From the NCBI GenBank assembly GCA_963780825.1, contig CAWADL010000014.1, positions 124,001 through 188,000 on the forward strand: 64,000 nucleotides of DNA, written 5' to 3'. The position numbers were made by a program, and so were the translations under genes. This document shows, piece after piece, positions 44,510 through 58,185 of this stretch. Within the stretch, counting starts at the first letter, position 1, and the number at the start of each line of letters is the position of its first letter. The DNA comes from Roseiarcus sp963780825. GTDB lineage: Bacteria; Pseudomonadota; Alphaproteobacteria; Rhizobiales; Beijerinckiaceae. Under the pieces are notes generated by a model. It was not told the origin of the DNA. It ran no database searches and saw nothing but the letters and a program-made list of their open reading frames with translations.

Positions 44510-45007
44510 CTACTTTGGCGCCCGATAGAACAGATAGTTGGCCTCATAAGGCGAGGCCGACGCTTGCCCGGCCTTATCGGCCGCGCAGGGCGCCTGCGGA
44601 GCGGCGCCGCCTTTGGTGTCGATGCGGCGCACGTAGGCGATGTCGCTCATGCGGCCCTGCCCTTCGTGGGCGACCACCGAGAGCAACAGCCAGGCGACAC
44701 TGACGCCATCGGGCGCCTTTTCGGTCGCGGCCACCTTGCCGCGGATCAGACTGCCGTCATCGGCCTCCCAGGTCGGACCGGCATAATGCTTGCCAACCTT
44801 GGCGGCGTTGGAGTCGAACAGATCGGCGCGCGGGCCAGTCAGGCGCCACTGATAGACATCGTTCGCCAAATTGCACTGATATATTTGCTCGCCGCTGGCC
44901 GAATATTGGAAGGCGAGCGCGCTTCCCGCCGGAGGGTCGATCGTCTCGGCGGCGAAAGCCGTTTGGGCGCAGAAGAGGAGGGTCGGCACGATGAGCCTGG
45001 TGAGCAT
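44510..45007 (-). CDS. DUF3455 exported protein
   Basis: 165 residues with a signal peptide ('MLTRLIVPTLLFCAQTAFA'). DUF3455 pattern: 'GEQIYQCNLANDVYQWRLTG', 'PRADLFDSNAAKVGKHYAGP', 'TWEADDGSLIRGKVAATEKA', 'VAWLLLSVVAHEGQGRMSDI' and 'YVRRIDTKGGAAPQAPC'. Two Cys probably pair. The function of the family is unknown. The ATG at 45007 follows 'AGGAGTTCAACAATC'. Confidence 0.85.
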   Translation of the reverse strand: MLTRLIVPTLLFCAQTAFAAETIDPPAGSALAFQYSASGEQIYQCNLANDVYQWRLTGPRADLFDSNAAKVGKHYAGPTWEADDGSLIRGKVAATEKAPDGVSVAWLLLSVVAHEGQGRMSDIAYVRRIDTKGGAAPQAPCAADKAGQASASPYEANYLFYRAPK

Positions 45008-45058
45008 GATTGTTGAACTCCTAGACGAAGCGGGATGCCGCCTCCTGGGACCGCGGCT

Positions 45059-47272
45059 TCACAGAAAGCTCTGCGGATCGACGTCCACGGTTACCCTAAC
45101 GCCGCCGCGCGCGGGCGGCGAGGCGGCCAGCAGCGCGCGCAGGAAAGCTTGCAGGTCAGCCCCTCGCGGCGCCTTCGCGGCCAGCCGGAAGCGGTGCCGT
45201 CCGCGCAGCAGCGCGATTGGCGCTTCGGCGGGGCCCAGCAGCGAAATCTCATCGAGTTCAGGCAGCCCGCCCGCCGGCGCGACCCGGAAGCCGCCAGGCA
45301 GACCATGCGCCGTTCGCGCAATCGCGCGCGCATGCGCCTCGGCCGCGCCGCGATCTTCGCCCGAGACAATCAACGCCGCAAGCCGGCCGAAAGGCGGTAG
45401 ACGGCCGCGGCGGCGCTGCTCGATCTCGGTGGAATAGAACCGCTCCACGTCGCCGGACAGCAGCGCTGAGATGACCGGGTGTTCCGGTTGATACGTTTGC
45501 AGATAAGCGCGCCCCGGCTTCTCGCCGCGCCCCGCCCGGCCCGTCGCCTGCCGCAGCAGCTGGAACGTGTGCTCGGCGGCCCGGGGGTCGCCGTTCGCCA
45601 ACCCGACGTCGGCGTCGATCACGCCAACCAGCGTGAGGCCCGGAAAATCGTGGCCCTTGGCGACGAGCTGGGTGCCGATGATGAGATCGTAGTCGCCGCG
45701 CGCCACTCCCTCCAGTTCGCCGCGCAGCCGCTCCACGCCGCCCGTCGTGTCGGAGGACAGGATCAGGCGGCGCGCGTCGGGGAAGAGGTTCTCCGCCTCC
45801 TCCGCGATCCGCTCCACGCCAGGGCCGCAGGGCGTCAGCGTGTCGGCCTCCTGGCAGGAAGGACACGCGCGGGGTTTTGGCTCGTGATGCCCGCAATGGT
45901 GGCACAGAAGGATCTTGCGGAAGCGGTGCTCGACCAACCAGGCTGAACAATTCGGGCACTGGAAACGATGGCCACAGGCGCGGCAGAGCGTCAGTGGCGC
46001 ATAGCCGCGGCGGTTGAGAAACAGCAGCGCCTGGTCGCCGGCGGCGAGCGTCGCCTCGACCGCATCAACCAGCCGTGGCGCAATGAAACGGCCGCGCGTC
46101 GGCCCTTCGCGGCGGAGGTCGATCGCGGCGAGTTCCGGTAGGGCGCGCGCGCGGTAGCGGGCGCTGAGTTTTAGCCAACCATAGCGGCCCTGCTCGGCAT
46201 TGACGCGGGTTTCGATCGAGGGCGTCGCTGAGGCAAGCACGATGGGGGCATGTTCCAGGCGGGCGCGAACGACCGCCATGTCGCGCGCGCTGTAGATGAC
46301 GCCGTCCTCTTGTTTGTAGGCGGACTCGTGCTCCTCATCGACGACGATCAAGCCGAGGTCTTTGAACGGCAGAAACAGCGTGGAGCGCGCGCCGGCCACG
46401 ACACGGGCCTCGCCGCTGGCGATGGCGCCCCACAGTCGCTCGCGGCGGCGCGGGCTGACGCCCGAATGCCACTCCGCGGGACGCACGCCGAAACGCGCGG
46501 CGAAACGGTCGAGGAACCGCGCCGTCAGGGCGATCTCCGGCATCATCACCAGCGCCTGCCGGCCGGTGCGCAGGGCCGCGGCGACGGCCTCGAAATAGAC
46601 CTCGGTCTTGCCGGAGCCAGTCACGCCATCGAGCAGCAGCGGTTTGAACGCTCGGGCTTCCACCGCCTGCGCCAGGATCGCGGCCGCCGCGGCTTGATCC
46701 GGCTCGAGCGCGGGCAAGGCGAAGGCGGGATCGGGGAGACCTGCGACAGGCTCGGGCGGCAGCGATACGGCGGCGAGCGCGCCCTCGGCGACGAGACCGT
46801 CGATGACGCCCGCCGAACAGCCGGCCTTTGTCGCGAGGTCAGTTTTCGTCAGCACGGCGCCGTCGCCGAGGGCCTCCAGCACGCGGGCGCGCGCGGGCGT
46901 GAGCTTTTTCGGCGCGCGGCCGGTGGCAGTGAACGCGACCCGTGGCGCAGGCGGTTCGGCGCCCTCGGGCGCCCGCGTCGCCATGCGCAGCACCGAACCG
47001 CGCGGGCTTAGAGTTCAGCGCGCGATCCAATCGACGAAGTCCCGCATCGCGGCGGAGAGCGGCGGCCATGGTTTGACTTCGATCACCGGCTTCAGATTGC
47101 CGCCATCGCCGTCGCGCGCGGACCAAACGACGCCGATCGCCACGCGGGTTCCCAAAGGGGCGGCGACGAAATCGCCGGGTTTGACGGCGAGGCCAGGGGG
47201 AACGCGATAGGAATAGGCGGTGTCGACGGCGACGGGGATCAGGATATCGACGATCGTCGACGCAGAAGTCAT
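45059..47272 (-). CDS. priA: Primosomal replication-restart helicase PriA
   Basis: About 737 residues. The 3'-DNA-binding domain is 'IVDILIPVAVDTAYSYRVPP' with 'GDFVAAPLGTRVAIGVVW'. A shift near 47010 leads to the body: Walker A 'LLLDGVTGSGKTEVYFEAVA', 'VVDEEHESAYKQEDGVIYSA', zinc-binding Cys in 'LCRACGHRFQCPNCSAWLVE' and 'KILLCHHCGHHEPKPRACPS', and helicase motifs V-VI 'GVIDADVGLANGDPRAAEHT' and 'FQLLRQATGRAGRGEKPGRA'. The ATG at 47272 fits the family; one at 47305 would add 11 residues. It restarts stalled forks. Confidence 0.94.
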
Positions 47273-47310
47273 GGTCGTCGAGGCCGGGGGGACGATCTGT
47301 TTCATGTCTC

Positions 47311-47410
47311 CGTCATGGCGAGCGAAGCGAAGACCGTATGTCCTTTTGCGTGAACGGCGTCAAACAAGCATCGCCGACAATTGGACGGCTTCGCTTCGCT
47401 CTCCATGACG
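47311..47410. repeat. Palindromic repeat, family A (diverged)
   Basis: Left arm 'CGTCATGGCGAGCGAAGCGA' and right arm 'GGCTTCGCTTCGCTCTCCAT' with 'GACG' are imperfect inverted copies around about 55 bases. It lies upstream of priA and downstream of the fumarase gene. Confidence 0.75.
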
Positions 47411-47459
47411 GTTTATTCATAGCGGCTGTTTCAAATTTGATTGAAGTCTGCTCAGACCC

Positions 47460-49077
<1,618 letters not shown>

Positions 49078-49100
49078 GAGGTGTCTCCTGAAACGCCGCT

Positions 49101-49151
49101 GTAGCCGGGGTCGCTGACCCCGGGCCCGCCGAGGTCAGCGACCTCGGCTAC
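49101..49151. repeat. Palindromic repeat, family D
   Basis: 'GTAGCCGGGGTCGCTGACCC' and 'CGAGGTCAGCGACCTCGGCT' with a final 'AC' form two small hairpins bounded by GTAGCC and GGCTAC. It fills the gap between the fumarase and CitE-like genes. Confidence 0.8.
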
Positions 49152-49157
49152 AAAAAC

Positions 49158-50032
49158 CTACGCCGCCGGCCGCTCAATCGCCTCGGCGATCGCGATCGTG
49201 CGCTTGGCCATCTGCGCGTGCAACAGTTCGACCATCTTGCCGTCGATCTGCAAGACGCCCTTTCCGGCGTTCTGCGGCTGATCGAACGCGGTGATCACGG
49301 CTTTGGCGTGGGCGATCTCGGCCGCCGTCGGCGCGAACACTTCGTTGCAGATGTCAACTTGGCTCGGATGGATCAGCGTCTTGCCGTCGAACCCGAAGTC
49401 GAGCCCCTGAATGCATTCCTCGCGAAAGCCGTCGAGGTCCTTGATGTCGTTGTAGACGCCGTCAAGGACGTCGCAACCGTGCGCGCGCGCCGCCGCGACG
49501 CAGGTCGCCAACCAGTGTGTAAACGCGGCGCGACCGGGCGTAAGCCTGGCTCGCGTCTCCTTGGCGAGGTCGTTGAGGCCGAGCACCAGCCCTTCGAGGC
49601 GCGAGGTCGAATCCGCGGCAATGCCGGCGATCGAGCTTGCGCTCAGCAGCGCCATCGGCGTTTCCATCATCGCCCAAAGCCGAGTTTTTTCGGCGCCGCC
49701 CGCAACAAGCGCGCGGCCTGCATGAGCGTGCCGGGGCCGTCCACTTTCGGCAGCAGTACGCCGTCGGGCGCCGCCGCGACGGCGGCTTCGAGATCCGCCT
49801 CGCCCCAGGGTGTGTGCAACCCGTTGACGCGGATCAGCACCTCGCGGTTACCGAACCCGCCCGCCCGCACCGCCTCGACGATGCGGCCGCGCGCTTCCGG
49901 CTTGGCCTCCGGCGCCACCGAATCCTCGAGATCGAGAATGATCACATCCACCGGCAATTCGCGTGCTTTCGCCATCGCCTTGGGGTTAGACCCCGGCATG
50001 TAGAGCGCGCTGCGACGCGGACGAGCGACCAT
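49158..50032 (-). CDS. HpcH/HpaI-CitE family lyase (malyl-CoA lyase/thioesterase-like)
   Basis: About 290 residues, starting at the ATG at 50032 with 'AGGAG' before it. A TIM barrel with 'MVARPRRSALYMPGSNPKAM', 'VDVIILDLEDSVAPEAKPEA' (D-L-E-D-S-V, the Mg-binding Glu region), 'NREVLIRVNGLHTPWGEADL', 'GVLLPKVDGPGTLMQAARLL' and 'GKTLIHPSQVDICNEVFAPT'. A shift near 49690 separates the halves ('MMETPMALLSASSIAGIA' follows). Relatives include (S)-malyl-CoA thioesterase, beta-methylmalyl-CoA lyase and CitE-like proteins; sequence does not decide. It lies between fumarase and acs. Confidence 0.88.
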
Positions 50033-50061
50033 GACAATCTCCTGACGGCGGATCACCATAA

Positions 50062-50078
50062 ATATTGCAACGCAATAT
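50062..50078. promoter_or_regulatory. Palindrome upstream of the CitE-like gene
   Basis: 'ATATTGCAACGCAATAT' has perfect 7-base arms around AAC and lies 30 bases before the ATG at 50032. It is A/T-rich in a G+C-rich context and has the look of a regulator operator (a TTGC-N-GCAA type). The binding protein is unknown. Confidence 0.55.
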
Positions 50079-50154
50079 CGCTAGTGGGCGCCGCAACTTC
50101 GTGAGTCCGAACTTTTGAGTGCGCAGGGATGCCTTGCGCCGAGCCGTCGGTCGC

Positions 50155-50534
50155 TCAGCCGACGCGCTTGAAACGCAGCGCCGAATAGTCCGTGTCGATG
50201 GCGATTTGCGCGACCGCGTCGAGAGCGGCAGTCAACGCATAATCATGGATGAAGTCGCGAGAGAGGTCGGTGGCGCGCGGGGATGTCGTCTTCGGATAGG
50301 CCAGCCAAAGGATCGCTTCCGGCCTCGTGACGTTTTTGAGCTCCGTGAGGCGCTGCTCCAATTCGCTGCGCGTCGCCACGAAGGCGACGACGACATCCGC
50401 CTCCTCAGCCGCCGCGAGCCCATCGTCGGCGCCGAACAGCGGAAGCAAGCCGTCGGGCGCGTGAAGGACCGCAACCCGCCGCTCGCCCTTGACTTGCAGG
50501 CGATCGAGAAGCGGCTTTGCGCTCGGCGGCGGCC

Positions 50535-50538
<4 letters not shown>
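50155..50538 (-). CDS. Small conserved protein coupled to acs (DUF3052-like)
   Basis: 127 residues, starting at a GTG whose GTGA overlaps the acs stop, so it is translated with acs. Sequence: 'SAKPLLDRLQVKGERRVAVL', 'HAPDGLLPLFGADDGLAAAE', 'EADVVVAFVATRSELEQRLT' and 'AILWLAYPKTTSPRATDLSR', which resembles the short Rossmann-like DUF3052 family ('V-A-V-L-x-A-P-D-G' start, 'W-x-x-Y-P-K' middle). Function unknown. The strict coupling suggests a role connected with acetyl-CoA synthetase, but that is inference. Confidence 0.75.
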
Positions 50539-52482
<1,944 letters not shown>

Positions 52483-52745
52483 CGGCCGTCTCCTCCGTCG
52501 GCGCGTCGACTTCTCGCGCGCGACTCTCTGAAGCAATTATGCCCCACGCTCGGCTTCGGCGCCAAGCGGATCGGGGTCGCGCTTTGGTCGTAAGCCTTTG
52601 GCGGGCGAGGCGCGTTGATATAGCGCATGCCGGGATGACTTGTACCGCACACTCTTAGCCATGTGCGTGCTTAGCCACGCGCGCGTTGTCGCGGACGCAC
52701 CGACTCTGTATAAACATGCGCGTATATCTTTTTCCGGAGCCGTCG

Positions 52746-53006
52746 ATGACCATTATCGCGCGGGTATTTAAGTCCGGCAATTCGCAAGCGGTGCGATTAC
52801 CGAAGGAATTTCGGTTCAGCGTCGATCGTGTTGAGGTGACACAGGAGGGAGATGCGCTAATCTTGCGTCCCCACATCGAATCGCAGGAGCCATGGTCTTC
52901 CTTCAAGTTGGCGCTTGAGCAACGTTTGTCGGACGACTTTTTGGACAAGGGCCGAGAACAGCCCGAAGCGAGCGAACGTCGAGATCTGGATTCGGCGTTC
53001 TCGTGA
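52746..53006 (+). CDS. vapB: VapB-like AbrB-fold antitoxin
   Basis: 86 residues from the ATG at 52746. The SpoVT/AbrB swapped-hairpin DNA-binding domain is 'IARVFKSGNSQAVRLPKEFR' with 'FSVDRVEVTQEGDALILRPH', and the toxin-binding tail contains 'EPWSSFKLALEQRLSDDFLD'. The last codons overlap the GTG start of the PIN toxin gene (GTGA at 53003-53006). It should repress its own promoter. Confidence 0.88.
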   Translation: MTIIARVFKSGNSQAVRLPKEFRFSVDRVEVTQEGDALILRPHIESQEPWSSFKLALEQRLSDDFLDKGREQPEASERRDLDSAFS

Positions 53007-53406
53007 TCACCCACCTGCTTGATACGAACTCGGTAATCGCAATTCTTTCAGGAAGATCCGAGAAAATCTCCGCAAAATTGTTGCGAGCGCAAACGGCTCC
53101 ATTGCATTGCCTGCGATCGTCGCGCACGAACTCTATTTTAGCGCTTACAAAAGCGCGCACGGCGCCCATAACCTGAATATATTGCGGCTTTTCACCAAGG
53201 ATATCCCGGTGTTGGAATACGACCAACGTGACGCTATGCATGCGGGCGAGCTAAGAGCGTTGCTCGCGGCGCGAGGAACGCCCATCGGTTCCTACGACGT
53301 TCTCATCGCCGGCCAGGCGAAAGCGCGCGGGATGACCGTCGTCACAAACAATGTCGGCGAGTTTGGACGGGTCGCGGGATTGAGTATCGAGGACTGGACT
53401 CGCTGA
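53003..53406 (+). CDS. vapC: VapC-like PIN-domain toxin (frameshifted)
   Basis: About 134 residues when corrected. N-terminal 'ITHLLDTNSVIAILSGRSEK' carries the first catalytic Asp (L-L-D-T-N). A shift near 53092 leads to 'ALPAIVAHELYFSAYKSAHG' (conserved Glu), 'GTPIGSYDVLIAGQAKARGM' (Asp) and 'TVVTNNVGEFGRVAGLSIED' (third acidic residue region). PIN toxins cut tRNA or rRNA. As written the frame is broken, so either the sequence has an error or the toxin is inactive while the antitoxin survives. Confidence 0.82.
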
Positions 53407-53523
53407 CTCCCCGGTCGCCACGATGGGTCTGGGGTGGGCCGGAAAGGTAAGAAGAGCGTCCTGACTCGCCACCCGCCCTGCAAATTGTGCTAGACACGTC
53501 GCCAGACCCACGAAGAGCCGCCG

Positions 53524-55773
53524 TTGTCGCCTAGGCAGACTGGATCGCGCCTCCTGAAGGCGCTGCGCAGGGCCTTGCTGGCCTTCGACTCGTTCATCGA
53601 TTCCTCGATGTACGATGCAGGCCGGCGCACGTCCGTTTCGCTATCGGCGATCGCGGCGGCCTCCGAGCGCCTTCGCGTACGCGGGCTCGCCAAGATCGGC
53701 TTCGATCTCGCCTGTGAGAGCGCAAACGCCGGCCTTGTTGGGCTCGTCATCTTGCTCACCCTCGCTCAGCCCGCGTTCAAAGCGACGGGCGATGAGGACT
53801 GGCTGAAGCACACGGATTTCGCGGTCACCTTCCAGGATCGCTTTGGCAACGAAATCGGCCGCCGCGGCGTCAAGCACGACGACACCGTTCCCTTCGACGA
53901 GCTGCCGCCGCATCTCATCAACGCGGTGCTGGCGACCGAGGACCGGCGTTTCTTCCATCACTTCGGCATCGACGTCATCGGCACCTTGCGCGCGCTTACC
54001 GTCAACGCCCACGCCGGCGGGGTCGTGCAGGGTGGCTCCTCGATCACCCAGCAGCTGGCGAAGAATGTCTTCCTGAGCAACGAGCGCTCGATTTCGCGCA
54101 AAATCACCGAGGCGTTCCTGGCGCTCTGGCTGGAGCAGCGGCTCAGCAAGAAGGAGATCCTCAGCCTCTATCTCGATCGCGCCTACATGGGCGGCGGCAC
54201 GTTCGGCGTGCAGGCGGCGGCGCATTATTATTTCGGCAAGAGCGCGCGCGACGTCAATCTTGCGGAAGCGGCGATGCTGGCGGGGCTATTCAAGGCGCCA
54301 ACGAAATTCTCGCCGAACGTCAACCTGCCGGCCGCCCGCGCGCGCGCCAACGACGTGCTCAGCAATCTCGTCGACGCTGGCTTCATGACCGACGCGCAGG
54401 TCTATTCCGCGCATCGCAATCCCGCCACGCCGGTCGAGCAGATCGAACATGGCAGCCCCGACTGGTATCTCGACTTCGCCTTCAACGAAATCAAGCAAAT
54501 AGCTGCCGCCGGCAAGCTCGGCGCCGATCGCGTGCTGACCGTGCGCACCGGCCTCGATCAGGGCTTGCAGCAAAAGACCGAGGCGGTGATCGAGGAGAAG
54601 CTGAAGGTCGAGGCGCCCGCCTATCACGCCCACCAAGCCGCCGCGGTCGTCGCCGACACGGACGGGCTCGTGCGCGCCATCGTCGGCGGCCGGGACTACG
54701 GGGCGAGCCAGTTCAATCGCGCCACGGACGCGCTGCGTCAGCCCGGGTCCTCGTTCAAGGTGATCGTCTATCTCGCCGCGCTGCTGAGCGGGAAGTTCCA
54801 CGCGAATTCCGCGGTTGACGCCTCCGGCATCTGCATCGGCGACTATTGCGTCCACAATTTCGAAGGCGAACACGGCGGCCGGATGCCGATGTATACGGCG
54901 CTGGCGCTGTCCTACAATACGGCGGCGATCTGGCTGTCGCTGAAAATCGGCGAGGCCTATTGGCCGGCGGGCAAGCCCTATCACATGGGCAAAATCGCCC
55001 TGCTCGGCCGCACCAAAATTGTCGAACTCGCGCGAACCCTGGGGTTGACGACGCCTCTGGTCGACACCGTTTCGCTGCCGATCGGCGCCGACGAGGTGCG
55101 GATGATCGAGATGGTCGGGGCCAACGCCGTCCTCGCCAACGGCGGCAAGCGCACCGTCCCGCATGCGGCGGTCGAAATCCGCAACTCGCTGGGCGCGGTG
55201 ATCTATACGGCTGCTCACGACGGGCCGAAGCCCGACCAGATCGTGCCCGCCGACAAGGTCGCGGAGATGAACAACATCATGACCCACGTCGTGACCGAGG
55301 GCACGGGCCGCGGCGCGCAAATCCCCGGTCTCGTCATCTCCGGCAAGACGGGCACGACCAACAACTCGACCAACGCCTGGTTCAACGCCTTCACCGGCAA
55401 TTTCGTCGGCAGCGTGTGGTTCGGCAACGACGACGGCGCGCCGATGGGCGACATGACTGGCGGCACCCTGCCGGCGATGAGCTGGCGCGAGATCATGATG
55501 TACGCGCACCGCGATCTGGAGCCGAAGCCGCCCTTCGGGGTCGCGGCCCCGGCGACGCCCGCCGCGGTGGCGGCGACCGGCGCCAAGGGCCAAGAGGCGA
55601 AGGAATCGACGCCGCGCACGGCGGCTTTGACGCCGAAGGCCGCACGTATCCTGCTGGAGATCGGCGAAATCGCTCGCGCCGCACGGGAGCGAGCGGCGCT
55701 TGCGCCAGGAGACGACCACGCCGGGCTAGAAGGGGCCGCGACGACGGCGCGCGCCGACATTCAAACTCCATGA
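53524..55773 (+). CDS. Class A penicillin-binding protein (PBP1-type)
   Basis: 749 residues, intact. A hydrophobic anchor ('AGLVGLVILLTLAQPAF', about residues 68-84) precedes a GT51 glycosyltransferase domain ('VLATEDRRFFHHFGIDVIGT', 'GGSSITQQLAKNVFLSNERS', 'KKEILSLYLDRAYMGGGTFG') and a transpeptidase domain with the active-site motif in 'DALRQPGSSFKVIVYLAAL', SYN in 'ALALSYNTAAIWLSLKIGEA' and KTG in 'GLVISGKTGTTNNSTNAWFN'. It polymerises and cross-links peptidoglycan. The start is uncertain: a TTG at 53524 or an ATG at 53608. The C-terminal 60 residues are Ala-rich and probably disordered. Confidence 0.94.
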   Translation: MSPRQTGSRLLKALRRALLAFDSFIDSSMYDAGRRTSVSLSAIAAASERLRVRGLAKIGFDLACESANAGLVGLVILLTLAQPAFKATGDEDWLKHTDFAVTFQDRFGNEIGRRGVKHDDTVPFDELPPHLINAVLATEDRRFFHHFGIDVIGTLRALTVNAHAGGVVQGGSSITQQLAKNVFLSNERSISRKITEAFLALWLEQRLSKKEILSLYLDRAYMGGGTFGVQAAAHYYFGKSARDVNLAEAAMLAGLFKAPTKFSPNVNLPAARARANDVLSNLVDAGFMTDAQVYSAHRNPATPVEQIEHGSPDWYLDFAFNEIKQIAAAGKLGADRVLTVRTGLDQGLQQKTEAVIEEKLKVEAPAYHAHQAAAVVADTDGLVRAIVGGRDYGASQFNRATDALRQPGSSFKVIVYLAALLSGKFHANSAVDASGICIGDYCVHNFEGEHGGRMPMYTALALSYNTAAIWLSLKIGEAYWPAGKPYHMGKIALLGRTKIVELARTLGLTTPLVDTVSLPIGADEVRMIEMVGANAVLANGGKRTVPHAAVEIRNSLGAVIYTAAHDGPKPDQIVPADKVAEMNNIMTHVVTEGTGRGAQIPGLVISGKTGTTNNSTNAWFNAFTGNFVGSVWFGNDDGAPMGDMTGGTLPAMSWREIMMYAHRDLEPKPPFGVAAPATPAAVAATGAKGQEAKESTPRTAALTPKAARILLEIGEIARAARERAALAPGDDHAGLEGAATTARADIQTP

Positions 55774-55817
55774 ATGGCTGCCAATTGTCCGCGCGTGACC
55801 GGCGCAGCGCGCCGAAT

Positions 55818-55909
55818 GTAGCCGCGGTCATTGACCGCGGTCTAAGTGTGAGCGTCCTTTTCCCGAGAGATCCGCTCACGGCGCCGCCGCGGTCGACGAC
55901 CGCGGCTAC
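55818..55909. repeat. Palindromic repeat, family D
   Basis: 'GTAGCCGCGGTCATTGACCG' with 'CGGTC' and, on the right, 'CCGCGGTCGACGACCGCGGC' with 'TAC' form two hairpins bounded by GTAGCC and GGCTAC. It occupies the gap between the penicillin-binding protein and DUF1214 genes. Confidence 0.82.
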
Positions 55910-55930
55910 ATCCGGCCTGCGACTGGGTTG

Positions 55931-56506
55931 ATGGCGACCCTCGTCAAAGCCCTCTTGATCGCCTTGATCGGCCTGGCGCTTGGTCTTTGGTCTGCGCATG
56001 CAACGCTGTCTGACCGCTTTCCGATCGCCATCGACAAGATCGGCGCTTGGCGCGTAGAGGCGCGCGCGGGCGCGGCCAATGCCGATCCCTACACGCGGGC
56101 GCGCGTCGAGCGCGCGGGCGAAGTTCCGCTCGCGCTCGGCGAGGGCCTCAGGATGACGACGCGCACCGATAGCGACGGCCGCGCCCTGGATTCGAACTGT
56201 GTCTACAGGATCGGCCCGCATGCGCCGCCGGCACGCTACTGGACGCTGGAGCTCGTCGACGGCGAGGGCCGGCCGGTGGCAAATCCGGCCGAGCGCTACG
56301 TCCTGCGCTCAAACGAAATCCTGCGCGCGCCCGACGGCGGGTTTTCCATTATTGTTTCGGCCCGCGCGCACGCCGGCAACTGGCTGCCGATCGGCGCTCC
56401 CGTCCGGTTCGGTCTCGCCTTGCGTCTGTACGATCCCGCGCTGAGTGGCGCCCTCGGCGTCGACGAGGCCGCCGCGCCGATCGTCGCGCGGGAGCGTTGC
56501 GGATGA
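55931..56506 (+). CDS. DUF1214 protein
   Basis: 191 residues. A single N-terminal membrane segment ('LVKALLIALIGLALGLWSAH') is followed by the DUF1214 domain: 'IGAWRVEARAGAANADPYTR', 'LDSNCVYRIGPHAPPARYWT', 'VANPAERYVLRSNEILRAPD' and 'NWLPIGAPVRFGLALRLYDP'. The family is common in Hyphomicrobiales; its function is unknown. The stop overlaps the next gene's ATG (ATGA), so this gene and the DUF1254 gene form a unit. Confidence 0.88.
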   Translation: MATLVKALLIALIGLALGLWSAHATLSDRFPIAIDKIGAWRVEARAGAANADPYTRARVERAGEVPLALGEGLRMTTRTDSDGRALDSNCVYRIGPHAPPARYWTLELVDGEGRPVANPAERYVLRSNEILRAPDGGFSIIVSARAHAGNWLPIGAPVRFGLALRLYDPALSGALGVDEAAAPIVARERCG

Positions 56507-57087
56507 TCCGTCCCGCTTATGGCCGCTGGCTCTACTATGCGACCCTGACGGCAACGGTCGCAGGCCTGACGCATCTCATCGTCCTGTTGAGCATCCCCAC
56601 CGTGGCCGATCGCGACGCCTACGCCCGCGTCGAAGCGCTCGGGCCGCCCTTCAAAACCTTCTCGCTGCCGACGCCGACGCCCGAAACGCGGGGCTTTCCC
56701 TATCTCGATCCCGCGACCGCGGCCGCGGTCTGCCGCTTCGATCTCGGCAATGGTCCGGTCCGGGCCCGCGCGCCGCTTGGCCGCGCGGTTTTCGCGTCGC
56801 TGTCGTTTCATTCCCGGCGCGGGGTGGCGTTCTACGCTTTGACGGACAGGGCGGCGAGCAAGGGCCAGATGGACGCGCTGATTGTCACCGCGGAGCAGTT
56901 GCGCGCGCTCGTCGCGCACGACGACGAAGACAATCCCACCGACGACCTTCGCATCGTATCGCCCACCAAAACCGGCTTCGTGATGACCCGAGTGCTGAGC
57001 GGGAGCGCGGAGGCGGCGCCGGAGGCCGCTACGCAGGCCGCGGCAATGACCTGCGCGCCGGAGCCGATCGCAGAGGCTGAGAAATAG
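56503..57087 (+). CDS. DUF1254 membrane-anchored protein
   Basis: 194 residues from the ATG at 56503. An N-terminal transmembrane helix ('WLYYATLTATVAGLTHLIVL') precedes 'IPTVADRDAYARVEALGPP', 'GFPYLDPATAAAVCRFDLGN' and 'AVFASLSFHSRRGVAFYALT'. It is the usual partner of the DUF1214 protein encoded just before it. The two probably act together at the inner membrane. Function unknown. A last Cys-containing tail ('AAAMTCAPEPIAEAEK') is low in structure. Confidence 0.87.
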   Translation: MIRPAYGRWLYYATLTATVAGLTHLIVLLSIPTVADRDAYARVEALGPPFKTFSLPTPTPETRGFPYLDPATAAAVCRFDLGNGPVRARAPLGRAVFASLSFHSRRGVAFYALTDRAASKGQMDALIVTAEQLRALVAHDDEDNPTDDLRIVSPTKTGFVMTRVLSGSAEAAPEAATQAAAMTCAPEPIAEAEK

Positions 57088-57157
57088 CGCGATAGACAAA
57101 ACCGACGGTCGGCGCGATGCTCGTTAACGCAAGGGAATTGAGGGTAAGGAAGCGCCC

Positions 57158-58087
<930 letters not shown>

Positions 58088-58185
58088 CGGAATTCTTCGG
58101 AAATTATTTTAACCCATCGGCAATTTGTTCACCTTTGCCGCGCATCCTCCATACAGTTCTATGTCGGCGTGGCGTGGAGGCAATA

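Noticed and set aside
54286..55719. A 477-codon open frame opposite the penicillin-binding protein gene, and 54846-55931 in another plus frame
   Set aside because: Both are shadows of the intact class A PBP, with low-complexity Arg/Gly sequence.
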